DNA from: an uncultured Collinsella sp.
Lineage (GTDB): Bacteria; Actinomycetota; Coriobacteriia; Coriobacteriales; Coriobacteriaceae
Reading direction: 5' to 3'
NCBI GenBank assembly: GCA_958405195.1
Contig: CATYDM010000007.1
Coordinates: 4,515 to 68,514 of the forward strand
Length of the DNA stretch: 64,000 nucleotides
This document shows, piece by piece, positions 18,678 to 28,568 of this stretch (within the stretch, counting starts at the first letter, position 1; each line of letters opens with the position of its first letter). The position numbers and the translations under genes are program-made. The notes beneath the pieces were generated by a model. The model did no database searches, was not told the DNA's origin, and worked only from the letters and a program-made list of their open reading frames with translations.

Positions 18678-19565
18678 GTGGTTGATGGGGATTCTCGTTC
18701 TGAGCTGCTTTCTGCGGATTGGAATGGCGAATGGATGCGTCTGCAGGCCGCTCGGCATCGGGCTGATGATTCTTTTGAATGGGATAAGCGGGCTCGGCAT
18801 TTTCGGCCGCTTGAGACTGCCCCGTATGCCCGGGACTTTATGAAGCTGTTGGCGTTAAAGCCTGGTGAATCCGTGCTCGATATGGGGTGCGGGGCTGGGT
18901 CGATTGCTATTCCGCTTGCTCAGGCTGGGCATCCTGTGATTGCAGCCGACTTCTCCCCCGCTATGTTGGGCACCCTTGATGCCGGCATTGAGTATTACGG
19001 GCTCGAGGGGCGCATAACGCCGCTTGAGCTTGCTTGGGATGATGATTGGGATTTGGTTGGACCGGTCGCAAAAGCGGTGGATGTTGCCTTTGCCAGTCGC
19101 TCTGTCACCACGACCAACCTAAAAGGCGCGCTTGCCAAGCTTGATCGTACGGCTCGTCGGCGTTGTGCTGTCACGATGGTCGCCAACTCCAGCCCGCGCT
19201 ATGATCTGCACTTGATGAACGCCATTGGCGCCTCCGTTACCTGCAGCAATGGCTTTGTGTACGCCTTCAACATCCTTATTCAGATGGGTGCCTTGCCGCA
19301 GGTTACATACTTTGAATCGCCTCGTCGCGACACCTTCGACAGCCTTGAAGCGGGCGTGGCAGACTTTTCCCGCATGCTTGAGCATGGCAACGAGGATAAG
19401 GTCGACCGTCTGCGCGACTACATCGCTCAACACATGATTGAGAACCCCCATGCCGGCGAGCCGGGATCCAAGGGCGTACCGCAGGGGCGCTATATGCTCG
19501 ACCATGTCCGCAAGGTTCGTTGGGCGTTTATTGCATGGGAGCCGGTCTCTGCGCCCAGCTCATAG
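18678..19565 (+). CDS. Class I SAM-dependent methyltransferase, unknown substrate
   Basis: 295 residues from the GTG at 18678, seven bases after AGGAGG (18665-18670); the frame is open further upstream but that part is hydrophobic nonsense. SAM motif I is VLDMGCGAGSIAIPLAQ (about residues 62-78), followed by VIAADFSPAMLGTL. The C-terminal half (ASRSVTTTNLKGALAKLD, CAVTMVANSSPR) belongs to a group of small-molecule-type methyltransferases common in Coriobacteriia whose substrate I cannot name. It lies alone between an inverted repeat and yhbY. Confidence 0.8.
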   Translation: MVDGDSRSELLSADWNGEWMRLQAARHRADDSFEWDKRARHFRPLETAPYARDFMKLLALKPGESVLDMGCGAGSIAIPLAQAGHPVIAADFSPAMLGTLDAGIEYYGLEGRITPLELAWDDDWDLVGPVAKAVDVAFASRSVTTTNLKGALAKLDRTARRRCAVTMVANSSPRYDLHLMNAIGASVTCSNGFVYAFNILIQMGALPQVTYFESPRRDTFDSLEAGVADFSRMLEHGNEDKVDRLRDYIAQHMIENPHAGEPGSKGVPQGRYMLDHVRKVRWAFIAWEPVSAPSS

Positions 19566-19723
19566 CCTGTTCGCAGCCCGCACCGCCCACTCACTCGGCA
19601 TCCGCATTCTTTGCGAACTGGGCAAACGCGCTCCACACCGCGCCGTTCCTGCGCTATCGTGGGACAGCTCACGTAGATTAAGGCCCCGTCGCGGGGCGCC
19701 CCATACATAGAAAGCGAGAACCC

Positions 19724-20023
19724 ATGGCACTGACAGGAGCACAGGTCAAGCAGCTTCGCAGCATGGCCCATCACCTCAACCCCGCCATCATCATCGGCAA
19801 GTCCAATGTCAACGAGGGCACCGTCGAGCAGACGGTCGCCTACCTGGAGAAGCACGAGCTCGTTAAGTGCTCCGTGCTCGATGGCTCCAGTCTTTCCGCC
19901 CGCGAGGCCGCCGAAGAGCTCGCTGAGCGTTGCCGCGCCGAGGTCGTCCAGGTCATCGGCCGCAAGTTCTCGCTGTATCGCGAGTCCTCGCGCAAGGACA
20001 TCGAGAAGATCAAGCTCGTCTAA
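19724..20023 (+). CDS. yhbY: CRM-domain RNA-binding protein YhbY
   Basis: 99 residues, the usual length of bacterial YhbY. It has the CRM pattern: LTGAQVKQLRSMAHHLNPAIIIGKSNVNEG at the start (GxxG-like loop) and QVIGRKFSLYRES near the end. These proteins bind pre-50S ribosomal particles and help assembly. Start ATG has GAAAGCGAGA upstream. Monocistronic, with its own terminator shared with the convergent regulator gene. Confidence 0.92.
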   Translation: MALTGAQVKQLRSMAHHLNPAIIIGKSNVNEGTVEQTVAYLEKHELVKCSVLDGSSLSAREAAEELAERCRAEVVQVIGRKFSLYRESSRKDIEKIKLV

Positions 20024-20060
20024 GAGCCAATGATCCGGCGAGCCAACACATAGCAAGCTT

Positions 20061-20096
20061 ACGGGTGCCCAAGTACTTCGGGCGCCCGTTTTTTAT
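20061..20096. terminator. Bidirectional terminator yhbY / SARP-like regulator
   Basis: ACGGGTGCCC and GGGCGCCCGT form a 10-bp stem with one G-U pair and a 9-nt loop, followed on the plus strand by T6. It overlaps the last codon of the convergent minus gene. Confidence 0.85.
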
Positions 20097-23092
20097 CGCT
20101 CGACCAGCACGCGATTGAGCCGTCCCTCCACCAAGCGCTCGTATAGACGCCGCGTCTCGGGTTCGGGCACGCCATTGACCTGCTCCCTCAGATGGTGCAT
20201 ATGTCCGCTGTACAGCTCGACGATATCGCGCCGCCGCCCCGCCGCACTGTAGACGCGCATGGCGCAGCGCACCATATCCTCACGCGCCGTTTCCTGCCGA
20301 AGCCCCGACTCCGCCAGCCAAATCGCCGACTGCAGGTCGTTTTCTTCTAGAGCGGCATTTGCTCCCTTAATCATGCAATCGATGTACTTCGACTGCATAA
20401 TGCGTCGCATACGCAAAAAGTAGGTGGGATTACAGCCATTGGGAACATACAGCGGTCCGGCATAAAGCTGCTCAATCTTAAGGCACAGCTCAACTAAATG
20501 GGGTCCGCGCGCACCCGTGCGATTTCCCAAAACCTCGCGGCTTATCTGATCAAACAGCCGTACATCGGTCTTGACGTAGTCGCCGTTGAGTCCGATGCAT
20601 TCATTTTGGATGAGCACACACGACTTGCCATCCGGCGTCGGTCCCAAAGCCGACCGCAAGCGCGATATCGTCGAGTACAGGTTGTTGCGGGCGCTATTGA
20701 ACTCGGCATGGGGCCACAGCTCCATGGCCAGCGTCTCACGATCGACGAGCGCATCCATGCCCAGCGCAAGCCGCTCGGCAAGCGTCGCCGCCTTCTTGCG
20801 GCGCCACATTTTGTCCGTGATGGGAAACCCGTCGCGCTCGGCGCGAAACGCACCAAACATGCGAATCTCGATATGGTCGATGGTATCAACGGCTTCAACC
20901 TCGCCAGCCTGGAACAGGCGCTCGCCCTCCCCTTCCAAATCGTCGCGCAGCGAGTACCGCGACAGCTCGCGCACGGGAAGCTTCTTGCGTATCCTGCCCG
21001 CCGGCTCGCCCAGACAATGCATGGCAAGGCGCGCAAAGAGCCAATACGATGGCTCTAGAATCCCCGCACGATTCATGGACATCCAGGCCGCAAGATCGCT
21101 ATCTCGTCCCGCGCACGCCAAATGCAGCGCCACCATCCAGGCCTCCGCTCCACCAACCTGCGTCTGGCTTATATCGAGCAACTCCGCTTCCTCGCGCACC
21201 GAAACCATCGAGGTGTTACGCAGATATGCCGCGCGCTCCAGCAGCAATGCGTTATCGCGCATGTACGCAATCGACTCCTCGGCAAGTTTGAGCACTTGGA
21301 CCGCACGGAACTTTGCATTGACCGGCCGTCCCTCTGCCAGCGACTGCCAGCCTTCTAGCAACAGGCCAAACAGCTGAATCTGGTTGTCGCGCATGCGCAC
21401 GGCAAAACGATCGAGCTCGTTGAACGCCGCATCGTCGGTTACCGGCAAGCCGGAAAGGAGCCGCCGTGCCGCCAACACCATGCGCACCCAGATAGCCATC
21501 GCCTTAAGCCCACGTACGTCGAGCGCCTCCCGTACCACCGTCATCTCGTCGTCGCGCTCGTCGGTTCCCGCAAACGACCCGTCAAAGAGCTCCACCAGCA
21601 TGCTATCGGCCCGTATAACAATCCCCGCGATATCGAGCTCGCAGTCGTAGGCCTTGCTCGTTTTGAGCTGCTGTAGAACGCCGCCGTCATCCCCCCGTTC
21701 GGTCAGACATCGCTTGACCTCAATATGCGCAGACAACATATCGAGTGCGGTATGGGATGTCTCGATTTCTGGCACGGCCAGGTTCGTAGGAAGCCCAAGC
21801 CCGTTGTCCCCATAGCAAACTGCCGTCAGTGTCTGGGCCACCCTCCATGAAACAGGGTCTATTTCGCAGGCCGCCCGTTCGCCCCCGCGCTCGATGACCG
21901 ATGCCATATAGCGAGCGAGCTTTGTATTGGACACGCTGACCGCTGCCAGATATACGCCGAGCGCCTCGGCGGGCGTTGGCTCCGGGGCCGGATCGTCGGC
22001 ATCGATCGTGCCCAGCGCTGCTCGGCAGATATCGGCCCCGTGCCCCGTCAGAGCAAGATCGACCCCATACTGCCCAGCAAGTTCAAGGACCGCTTCACGG
22101 TCCAAAAAGGCGTCCGCCAGGCCCATCGCCGCATCGCATCGGCCCGCCTTAAGCAAAATCCGGGCCGCCCTCGGAACAAGTTCGGGGCGAACCTCGGCCA
22201 CCAACTTACGCAAACGCAAGCGTCCGTTATCCTCCGTGCCCAGACACGTAAAACTCCGCTCGGCGGGGTCCAAGCCAAAGATCGGGTAGTCGCGCACAAA
22301 ATAGGACTGGTCGACCATCGACAGCCTCACCCCACAGGCCTCGAGTTCCGCGATATTGCCCTCGCCCATCAAAACCATGAGACATGCCACGCAAAACAGC
22401 GCATTATTGTCGAGCGAAGCCAGATCGGCAAGTGCCGCGCCATATACGTTGACAATCTCGTTTTCGAGCAGACCGGCTACGTCGCCTTGGCCATACAGAC
22501 CCGTCTGCAATGCCGAAACCAGCTCGGGCACGCCCTGCGTGAGCTGATAGAAGTCGAGCGATGTGCTGATCGAAAACGCCGATGCCCACGCCGAATACTC
22601 ATAGGCATGCACCTTGAGCATCTGCGCATTGATCTTAACCGAATCGCCCAGCCCATGAATCAGCTGACGATTTGAAGGACGGCAGGAGATAAAGACCCCT
22701 ACCCCCATAGCGCGCAGGCCTCGAATCCTGTCGATGAGGTCTTCGGTATCGTGCTGATCGAGGTTTGGCACATTATCAATCGCGATAAGGGAGTGCGGTT
22801 TGTCTTTGAGTTCTTCGGTAACCACCTCGAGCTGCATAAACACCTCGCGCCCAGTGGCGCGATCGGCCTCGATAATCCGCACGGGGCCTCGCGTCGGGTC
22901 GCATTTAACCTCATGGGTGTACTGCAGCAGCACCGAGGTCTTCCCAAACCCGTCGGGCGCATAAAGAACCACGATGCCGGCCTTTCGGCCCTTGGCGATA
23001 AGCTCATTCATCAAGCGTTCGCGTCGCACCATATAGCCTCCGCCCAGCGGCATCAGCTCGAGGTCGTCTATACCGCTCAAATCGTTTACCAT
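20093..23092 (-). CDS. Large SARP/BTAD-type transcriptional regulator with N-terminal ATPase
   Basis: 999 residues. The N-terminus holds a STAND-like P-loop (LYAPDGFGKTS, about 44-54) and a Walker B-like LIAIDNVPN. The middle (about 300-740) is helical and TPR-like. The C-terminal ~250 residues carry a winged-helix output domain (IRMFGAFRAERDG, then ARNNLYSTISRLRSALG) followed by a BTAD domain (AALEENDLQSAIWLAESGL). This is the reverse order of SARP regulators such as AfsR, where the DNA-binding module comes first. ATG preceded by GAGGAG. Ligand and targets unknown; no obvious target operon is adjacent. Confidence 0.82.
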   Translation of the reverse strand: MVNDLSGIDDLELMPLGGGYMVRRERLMNELIAKGRKAGIVVLYAPDGFGKTSVLLQYTHEVKCDPTRGPVRIIEADRATGREVFMQLEVVTEELKDKPHSLIAIDNVPNLDQHDTEDLIDRIRGLRAMGVGVFISCRPSNRQLIHGLGDSVKINAQMLKVHAYEYSAWASAFSISTSLDFYQLTQGVPELVSALQTGLYGQGDVAGLLENEIVNVYGAALADLASLDNNALFCVACLMVLMGEGNIAELEACGVRLSMVDQSYFVRDYPIFGLDPAERSFTCLGTEDNGRLRLRKLVAEVRPELVPRAARILLKAGRCDAAMGLADAFLDREAVLELAGQYGVDLALTGHGADICRAALGTIDADDPAPEPTPAEALGVYLAAVSVSNTKLARYMASVIERGGERAACEIDPVSWRVAQTLTAVCYGDNGLGLPTNLAVPEIETSHTALDMLSAHIEVKRCLTERGDDGGVLQQLKTSKAYDCELDIAGIVIRADSMLVELFDGSFAGTDERDDEMTVVREALDVRGLKAMAIWVRMVLAARRLLSGLPVTDDAAFNELDRFAVRMRDNQIQLFGLLLEGWQSLAEGRPVNAKFRAVQVLKLAEESIAYMRDNALLLERAAYLRNTSMVSVREEAELLDISQTQVGGAEAWMVALHLACAGRDSDLAAWMSMNRAGILEPSYWLFARLAMHCLGEPAGRIRKKLPVRELSRYSLRDDLEGEGERLFQAGEVEAVDTIDHIEIRMFGAFRAERDGFPITDKMWRRKKAATLAERLALGMDALVDRETLAMELWPHAEFNSARNNLYSTISRLRSALGPTPDGKSCVLIQNECIGLNGDYVKTDVRLFDQISREVLGNRTGARGPHLVELCLKIEQLYAGPLYVPNGCNPTYFLRMRRIMQSKYIDCMIKGANAALEENDLQSAIWLAESGLRQETAREDMVRCAMRVYSAAGRRRDIVELYSGHMHHLREQVNGVPEPETRRLYERLVEGRLNRVLVER

Positions 23093-23480
23093 GCCCGCTC
23101 CTCAACTCGACCGTATGGACACTGTAGCCGCAAGACCATACAAGCCGCGCTATGAATAGAGCGACCTTGTGTTTTAGGTTGTCTTTTGGTACGCAAGCGG
23201 CAAGTTTTTGTACAGCGAGGGCCGATTGTTATTAATCCCCCGACTAATCGGTCTTTAAGCAGGTAAATGAGCTTGTCAGCTTGTCCCATCTAAGCGGCAG
23301 TGTAACGCAGATGAACAAGGTTCAGCCATGTCATTCAACTCGCCTAGCACCCGCTACCGTCTACGACCTTCTAGTGGCATTTTTGCATAGAATCTGGTAT
23401 GGAATGAATCAAGCTGTTGGACATCCGGCATTCGTCAAGCTTGCGGCAAGATTTTGGTCAAGTGGGCAGAAAAGGATAGC
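23093..23480. other. Intergenic region, no gene recognised
   Basis: No coding sequence or RNA gene is supported. A CGATTGTTATTAATCCCCCGACTAATCG stretch near 23231-23258 is a weak dyad. The region must contain the promoter of the minus-strand regulator. Confidence 0.5.
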
Positions 23481-23508
23481 AAAAAGGCCCCCGCAAAGCG
23501 GAGGCCTT
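23481..23508 (-). terminator. Terminator of nagB
   Basis: GGCCTCCGC and GCGGGGGCC pair on the minus strand (one mismatch, AAA-type loop) followed by TTTTTGC, about 30 bases after the nagB stop. Confidence 0.8.
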
Positions 23509-23540
23509 AGGCAAGGCTATGTCGAGCTGCAGGATTCGCG

Positions 23541-24269
23541 CTACTCGCAGAGCGAAAGGGCGGCCTCGTCGGCAACGACAACGCAGTTGGTGTGCAGCTG
23601 CAGGATCGAAGCCGGGCACTCGGGCGTAACCGGACCATAGCACATGTCATGCACGGCCTGAGCCTTGGCCTCACCGTTGGCGACGACCAGGATCATGCGG
23701 GCATACATAATGGTCTGGGTACCCATGGTGTAGGCCTGACGGGGAACATCGTCGATGCTGTCGAACAGGCGGCTGTTGGCCTGAATGGTGCTCTCGGTGA
23801 GGTCGACGCAGTGCGTGCCCTTGGAGAAGTGGTCATCGGGCTCGTTGAAGCCGATGTGGCCGTTGTTGCCAATGCCGAGCAGCTGCAGATCCGGGTAACC
23901 GGCGTCGGCGACAATCTTGTCGTACTCAGAGCAGGCAGCGGCGGCGTCGGGGTTGGAACCGTCGGGCACATGCGTGTTGTTCAGGTCGATGTTGATGTGA
24001 TCGAAGAAGTTCTCACGCATGAAGTAGTGATAGCTCTGGGGATCGTCGTGCGAAAGGCCGCGATACTCGTCCAGGTTGTAGGTGCTGACCTCGGCAAAGT
24101 CGACGTCGCCCTTCTCGTACCAAGCAGCGAGCTGCTTGTAGGCACCGATCGGGGTGGAGCCGGTGGCAAGACCCAGCACACAGTCGGGCTTGAGGATAAC
24201 CTGCGCCGAGATAATATTGGCGGCCTTGCGGCTCATATCCTCGTAGTCTTTAGCTTTAATGATCTTCAT
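23541..24269 (-). CDS. nagB: Glucosamine-6-phosphate deaminase
   Basis: 242 residues from the ATG at 24269 (MKIIKAKDYEDMS), with AAAGGA upstream; the frame is open further 5' but without coding character. Motifs: LGLATGSTPIGAYK, YNLDEYRGLSHDDPQSYHYFM, and LLGIGNNGHIGFNEP, all characteristic of NagB. It converts glucosamine-6-phosphate to fructose-6-phosphate and ammonia. The ~270-base leader (24270-24540) has no gene; it lies downstream of the IIA gene on the same strand and contains a GAGGGCG/CGCCCTC hairpin at 24470-24497. Confidence 0.96.
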   Translation of the reverse strand: MKIIKAKDYEDMSRKAANIISAQVILKPDCVLGLATGSTPIGAYKQLAAWYEKGDVDFAEVSTYNLDEYRGLSHDDPQSYHYFMRENFFDHINIDLNNTHVPDGSNPDAAAACSEYDKIVADAGYPDLQLLGIGNNGHIGFNEPDDHFSKGTHCVDLTESTIQANSRLFDSIDDVPRQAYTMGTQTIMYARMILVVANGEAKAQAVHDMCYGPVTPECPASILQLHTNCVVVADEAALSLCE

Positions 24270-24540
24270 TACGCGTCCTTTCTCGTACAAGAGAGGCAAG
24301 GCTCCCTTACAAGCACTTGCCCGCGGCCCGCGTCGGCCGCAACCAACGTGTGCGGCCACCAGGGCGAGGTCGCGTAATGTATGTGTCTCGTGTCTAGCCG
24401 CGTCGAGGCCCCTGCCCGTCCACGGTGACCCAAAGCCTTTTAGCTTCGGACAAATCCCATCTTGCCACTGAGGGCGTCCTCTTTCAAGGGCGCCCTCCGT
24501 AAACGTGTTTGAATTGTAGACTAATGGCAACGTGCACTTG

Positions 24541-25038
24541 CTAGCGCTCGCGAGCAACGATGAGCTGGTCCATCTCTTCGACATGCACGCCAACGGAGCC
24601 CTTGATGCTCGAGAACTCAACGGAGTTGCATACCAAGATGGGAACCGTCACATCGTAGCCCTCGGCAGCAATTGCCTCGCGATCGAACTCAATGAGCACA
24701 TCGCCCTTATGGACGATGTCACCCACTTGCGCATGTACGGTAAAGTGCTTGCCCTCGAGCTGAACAGTGTCCAAACCAACGTGGATGAGCACGTCCAAGC
24801 CATCGACCGTGTTAAGCGCAACAGCGTGTCCCGTGGGAAAAATGGCCTCGACCTTGGCATCAGCCGGTGCAATCACACGCGTTCCGGTGGGCTGAATCGC
24901 CACGCCCTGGCCCAAAAGGCCGGTGGCAAACGTCTGATCGTTTACCTCGGAGAGCGGAATGACGTCGCCCGAGATGGGAGCATCCAGCGTAAGGACTCGA
25001 CCACGCATACCAAAAGACCTTAGGACTTTAGTGAACAT
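24541..25038 (-). CDS. PTS glucose-type IIA component
   Basis: 165 residues from the ATG at 25038 with GAGGGGG upstream. A stand-alone IIA(Glc)-like domain: the two active-site histidines are His71 (PTGHAVAL) and His86 (VLIHVGLDTVQLEGK), in the family's spacing. It accepts phosphate from HPr and passes it to a sugar-specific IIB; the cognate EIIBC is not in the window. Its position between glmM and nagB suggests use with N-acetylglucosamine or glucose permeases (inference). Confidence 0.93.
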   Translation of the reverse strand: MFTKVLRSFGMRGRVLTLDAPISGDVIPLSEVNDQTFATGLLGQGVAIQPTGTRVIAPADAKVEAIFPTGHAVALNTVDGLDVLIHVGLDTVQLEGKHFTVHAQVGDIVHKGDVLIEFDREAIAAEGYDVTVPILVCNSVEFSSIKGSVGVHVEEMDQLIVARER

Positions 25039-25109
25039 GCTCCCCCTCGGACATACCAATCAATCAAAATAACCTTAACAGTTTACCACTTGGCAACGGT
25101 TTTTGACCA

Positions 25110-26447
25110 TTAGGGAAGTTCGCGCTTGACAACCTCGACGATGTCGTCGACAACGCGCTGGGTCAGCTCGTGCGTCTCGGCCTCGGCCATCACGCGGACC
25201 AGCGGCTCGGTACCGCTCGGGCGCACCAGAATGCGGCCGCGGCCGTCAAGCTCCTTCTCGGCAGCAGCGACGGCATCCCAGATGGGCTGGCAATCGTCCA
25301 GACCGGCCTTGTTGTCGGAATGCACGTTGACGAGTACCTGCGGGTACTTCTTCATGATGCCGGCAAGATCGGTGAGGGTACGACCGGTGCGCTTGAGCAC
25401 AGCCAGCAGCTGCAGAGCCGTCACCAGGCCGTCACCGGTGGTGTTGTGCTCCAGGAAGATGATGTGGCCGGACTGTTCGCCGCCGATGACGGCGCCGTCC
25501 GCGAGCATGCGCTCCAGAACGTAGCGGTCGCCCACGGCGGTCTGGACCATCTCGAAGCCCTGCTCCTTCATAGCGATGGAGAAGCCCAGGTTGCACATGA
25601 CGGTCGAGACGATCTCGGAGTTGGCGAGCTTGCCGCGAGCGGCGAGGTCAGAACCGCAGATAGCCAGGATGTAGTCACCGTCGATCTCATTGCCCTCGCT
25701 GTCCACAAAGAGCACGCGATCGGCGTCGCCGTCGTGGGCCAGACCGATATCAGCATGGGTGCGCAGCACGAGCTCGCGCAGGGACTCGAGGTGCGTAGAG
25801 CCGCACTCGACATTGATGTCCGTGCCGCAATAATCGGTGTTGATGGCATGGACTGTGGCACCCAGGCGCTGCAGCGCGGCGGGCGTGGTCTGGCAAGAAG
25901 CACCGTGGCCGCAGTCAACGGCAACGACCAGGCCGTCGAGCCTCAGGTCATCAAGCGTATCGATGGCGTGGTCGACGTATGCCTTGCGAGCGTCCTTCAT
26001 CTTGATAATGTAGCCCACGCCGGCGCCGGTCGGCAGCGTATCGGCAGCCATGGCTTCCTCGGACATGACCCAGGCGCTGATCTCTTCCTCGACCGCGTCG
26101 GGAAGCTTCATGCCCTTGCGGCTAAAGAACTTGATGCCGTTGAACTCCGGCGGATTATGCGAAGCAGAGATGACGATGCCGCCGTCGAGCTCGTTCTGGA
26201 CGGTGAGCAGCGCCACGGCAGGCGTGGGGATGACGCCGCAGCAGTGCGGACGGCCGCCCTCGGCCATGATGCCGGCGGTCAGAGCGCTCTCGAGCATGGT
26301 GCCCGAAAGGCGCGTGTCACGGCCGATGCAGATGTCCGGACCAAGAAACTTGGTCGCCGCGCGACCCAGGCGAAACGCGAGGTCGCACGAGAGGTCGGCA
26401 TTGGCGACGCCACGGACGCCGTCGGTACCGAAGATGTTCTGGGGCAT
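25110..26447 (-). CDS. glmM: Phosphoglucosamine mutase
   Basis: 445 residues, the standard GlmM length. N-terminus FGTDGVRGVAN; catalytic phosphoserine loop ISASHNPPEFNGIKFF (Ser96); metal-binding DGDADRVLFVD; sugar-binding GGEQSGHIIF; phosphate-binding RPSGTEPLVRVM. It interconverts glucosamine-6-P and glucosamine-1-P for UDP-GlcNAc synthesis. ATG preceded by GGAAGGAG. It follows the rplM-rpsI operon with a terminator between. Confidence 0.97.
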   Translation of the reverse strand: MPQNIFGTDGVRGVANADLSCDLAFRLGRAATKFLGPDICIGRDTRLSGTMLESALTAGIMAEGGRPHCCGVIPTPAVALLTVQNELDGGIVISASHNPPEFNGIKFFSRKGMKLPDAVEEEISAWVMSEEAMAADTLPTGAGVGYIIKMKDARKAYVDHAIDTLDDLRLDGLVVAVDCGHGASCQTTPAALQRLGATVHAINTDYCGTDINVECGSTHLESLRELVLRTHADIGLAHDGDADRVLFVDSEGNEIDGDYILAICGSDLAARGKLANSEIVSTVMCNLGFSIAMKEQGFEMVQTAVGDRYVLERMLADGAVIGGEQSGHIIFLEHNTTGDGLVTALQLLAVLKRTGRTLTDLAGIMKKYPQVLVNVHSDNKAGLDDCQPIWDAVAAAEKELDGRGRILVRPSGTEPLVRVMAEAETHELTQRVVDDIVEVVKRELP

Positions 26448-26496
26448 AGGATTGCTCCTTCCCTAGCAGGCGATATGCAACCGCCCACCCTAGTCG

Positions 26497-26540
26497 AAAA
26501 AGAAAAGCGGGACCCGCCGAGGAATCGGCAGGCCCCGCTT
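26497..26540 (-). terminator. Terminator after rpsI
   Basis: On the minus strand AAGCGGG/CCCGCTT with an inner GCCGA/TCGGC stem is followed by TTTTCTTTTTC. It ends the ribosomal protein transcript before glmM. Confidence 0.8.
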
Positions 26541-26570
26541 GTACATTGTATCTCGAAAGGAGATAAAACC

Positions 26571-26966
<396 letters not shown>

Positions 26967-26968
26967 CT

Positions 26969-27412
26969 TTAAGCCTCCAGCTCAATCTTCGTGGGGTTCT
27001 GGGCAGCATGCGGATGCTCGGCACCAGCGTAGACCTTAAGCTTGGTCATCTGGGCACGGCCGAGGGTGGTCTTGGGCAGCATACCGCGAACGGCGCGCTC
27101 GATGACCTTCTCCGGGTGCTTCTCCATAGCCTGGCGGAAGCTCTCAGCCTTGAGGCCGCCGTTGTAGCCGCTGTGGCGATAATAGGTTTTCGTGTCGGCC
27201 TTGTTACCGGTAAGCTGGACCTTATCGGCGTTGATGACGACAACGAAGTCGCCGCAGTCGCTGTTGGGCGTGAACTGGGGCTTGTTCTTACCGCGCAGGA
27301 TCATTGCGATCTGGGTGGCAAGACGGCCCAGGACAGCACCATCGGCGTCGACGAGAACCCAGTTGCGCTGGACCTCGCCCTGCTTGGCGTAGTGAGTCGA
27401 TTTCGAAATCAC
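26969..27412 (-). CDS. rplM: 50S ribosomal protein L13
   Basis: 147 residues. Starts at GTG 27412 with GGAGGAG upstream. Family features: [43 protein letters not shown], and [14 protein letters not shown]. First gene of the rplM-rpsI operon, transcribed from the promoter at 27479-27506. Confidence 0.98.
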   Translation of the reverse strand: MISKSTHYAKQGEVQRNWVLVDADGAVLGRLATQIAMILRGKNKPQFTPNSDCGDFVVVINADKVQLTGNKADTKTYYRHSGYNGGLKAESFRQAMEKHPEKVIERAVRGMLPKTTLGRAQMTKLKVYAGAEHPHAAQNPTKIELEA

Positions 27413-27478
27413 TTAGACTCCTCCATGTACAGTACGTGTTGTTACAGAGATTCACGGGGCTCTGCAAGTAACCCGTCC

Positions 27479-27506
27479 ATATTACCCCGCTCGCCGTACG
27501 AGTCAA
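27479..27506 (-). promoter_or_regulatory. Promoter of rplM-rpsI
   Basis: Minus strand: TTGACT, 16-bp spacer, TAATAT, placing the start of transcription about 60 bases before the rplM GTG. No other good promoter is seen in the interval. Confidence 0.65.
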
Positions 27507-27605
27507 CAGGTATTTTGGCTCCGACCAGAGTTTCTGCACATGTCATCCACGAGCCGTGATTTTCCAGCTCTTTAGCTGTTGTCATTTTTTGAGGGTTCGC
27601 CGTCG

Positions 27606-28484
27606 CTAGCGCTCAACGAACTCTTGGATTTCCGCGAGCAGGCGCTTTGCCTCCTGGCGGCCCTGAATATACAGGTCCAAAAGCTTTGCCGAATCGTGCT
27701 CAACGTGGCCGACCTCGACCGGCTTTTGCGGAGCGACGACCAGCGCGCGGCCCTCGCGCTCATACTTCCACAGATGGATGCGCTGGATGTTATAGCGGTC
27801 GTGGCGCGTCTCGATAGCCTCGAGCAGGTAGGGGTAGTCGGCATAGCGAGCGCGTGCGGCGGGCATAAACTCGTAGGGCTTTTTCTCGTATGAGCGGTCC
27901 TGCGTGACAATGACAACCGCGCGATCGAAGCCCGCCTCCTCCAGCACGTGCTCGATGGGGACCGAATCGGCTACGCCGCCGTCGACGTATTTGTGCCCGT
28001 CAATCTCGACCGGCGGCGTCACCAGCGGCAGCGACGTTGATGCGCGCACGGCATCGAGATCGAGCACGGCGCTTTTGACCGGGAGGTACGTGGCGGTTCC
28101 AAAGAGCATGTCCGTCGCGACGGCGTACATCTCGGTGGGGCTCGCGTCGAACGTCTCGCTGTCAAAGGGATCCAGGCGGTCCTGGACATCGTTGAAGATG
28201 AAGTCATAACCCACAATAGAGCCCGTGGACGCAAACGATGCGGCGCCCATGAAGCGGCTGTCGTTGCAGAAAGCCAGGTTGATGCGGTTGGCACGGCCAA
28301 TCTGGTGCGACTTGTAGTTCACGCCGTTGAGGGCGCCGGCCGATACGCCATATACCGCCGGAATCTCGACGCCGGCCTCCATGAGAACGTCGAGCACGCC
28401 TGCGGTAAATTGCCCGCGAAAGCTGCCGCCCTCCAAAACGAGCGCGACCTTGCCGGCGTTCTTTGCCTTATCTTCTGCAGTCAT
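27606..28484 (-). CDS. Patatin-like phospholipase
   Basis: 292 residues. Oxyanion loop LVLEGGSFRGQFTAGVLDVL (about 16-35), nucleophile elbow GVSAG with Ser48, and catalytic Asp168 in YVDGGVADS. The arrangement and C-terminal extension resemble YjjU-type patatins with a DUF6363-like tail. It probably hydrolyses lipid acyl esters in the cytoplasm or at the membrane; no signal peptide. ATG with GAGG upstream. It stands alone, with an array of hairpin repeats directly upstream. Confidence 0.88.
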   Translation of the reverse strand: MTAEDKAKNAGKVALVLEGGSFRGQFTAGVLDVLMEAGVEIPAVYGVSAGALNGVNYKSHQIGRANRINLAFCNDSRFMGAASFASTGSIVGYDFIFNDVQDRLDPFDSETFDASPTEMYAVATDMLFGTATYLPVKSAVLDLDAVRASTSLPLVTPPVEIDGHKYVDGGVADSVPIEHVLEEAGFDRAVVIVTQDRSYEKKPYEFMPAARARYADYPYLLEAIETRHDRYNIQRIHLWKYEREGRALVVAPQKPVEVGHVEHDSAKLLDLYIQGRQEAKRLLAEIQEFVER

Positions 28485-28568
28485 GTTGACCTCCTGCGAT
28501 TGCGTTTTGGCTCTCTTCTACCCAGTTTTGGGATGGAGGGCGCATGGGTTTTTCGAGGCGGCAGGTGA

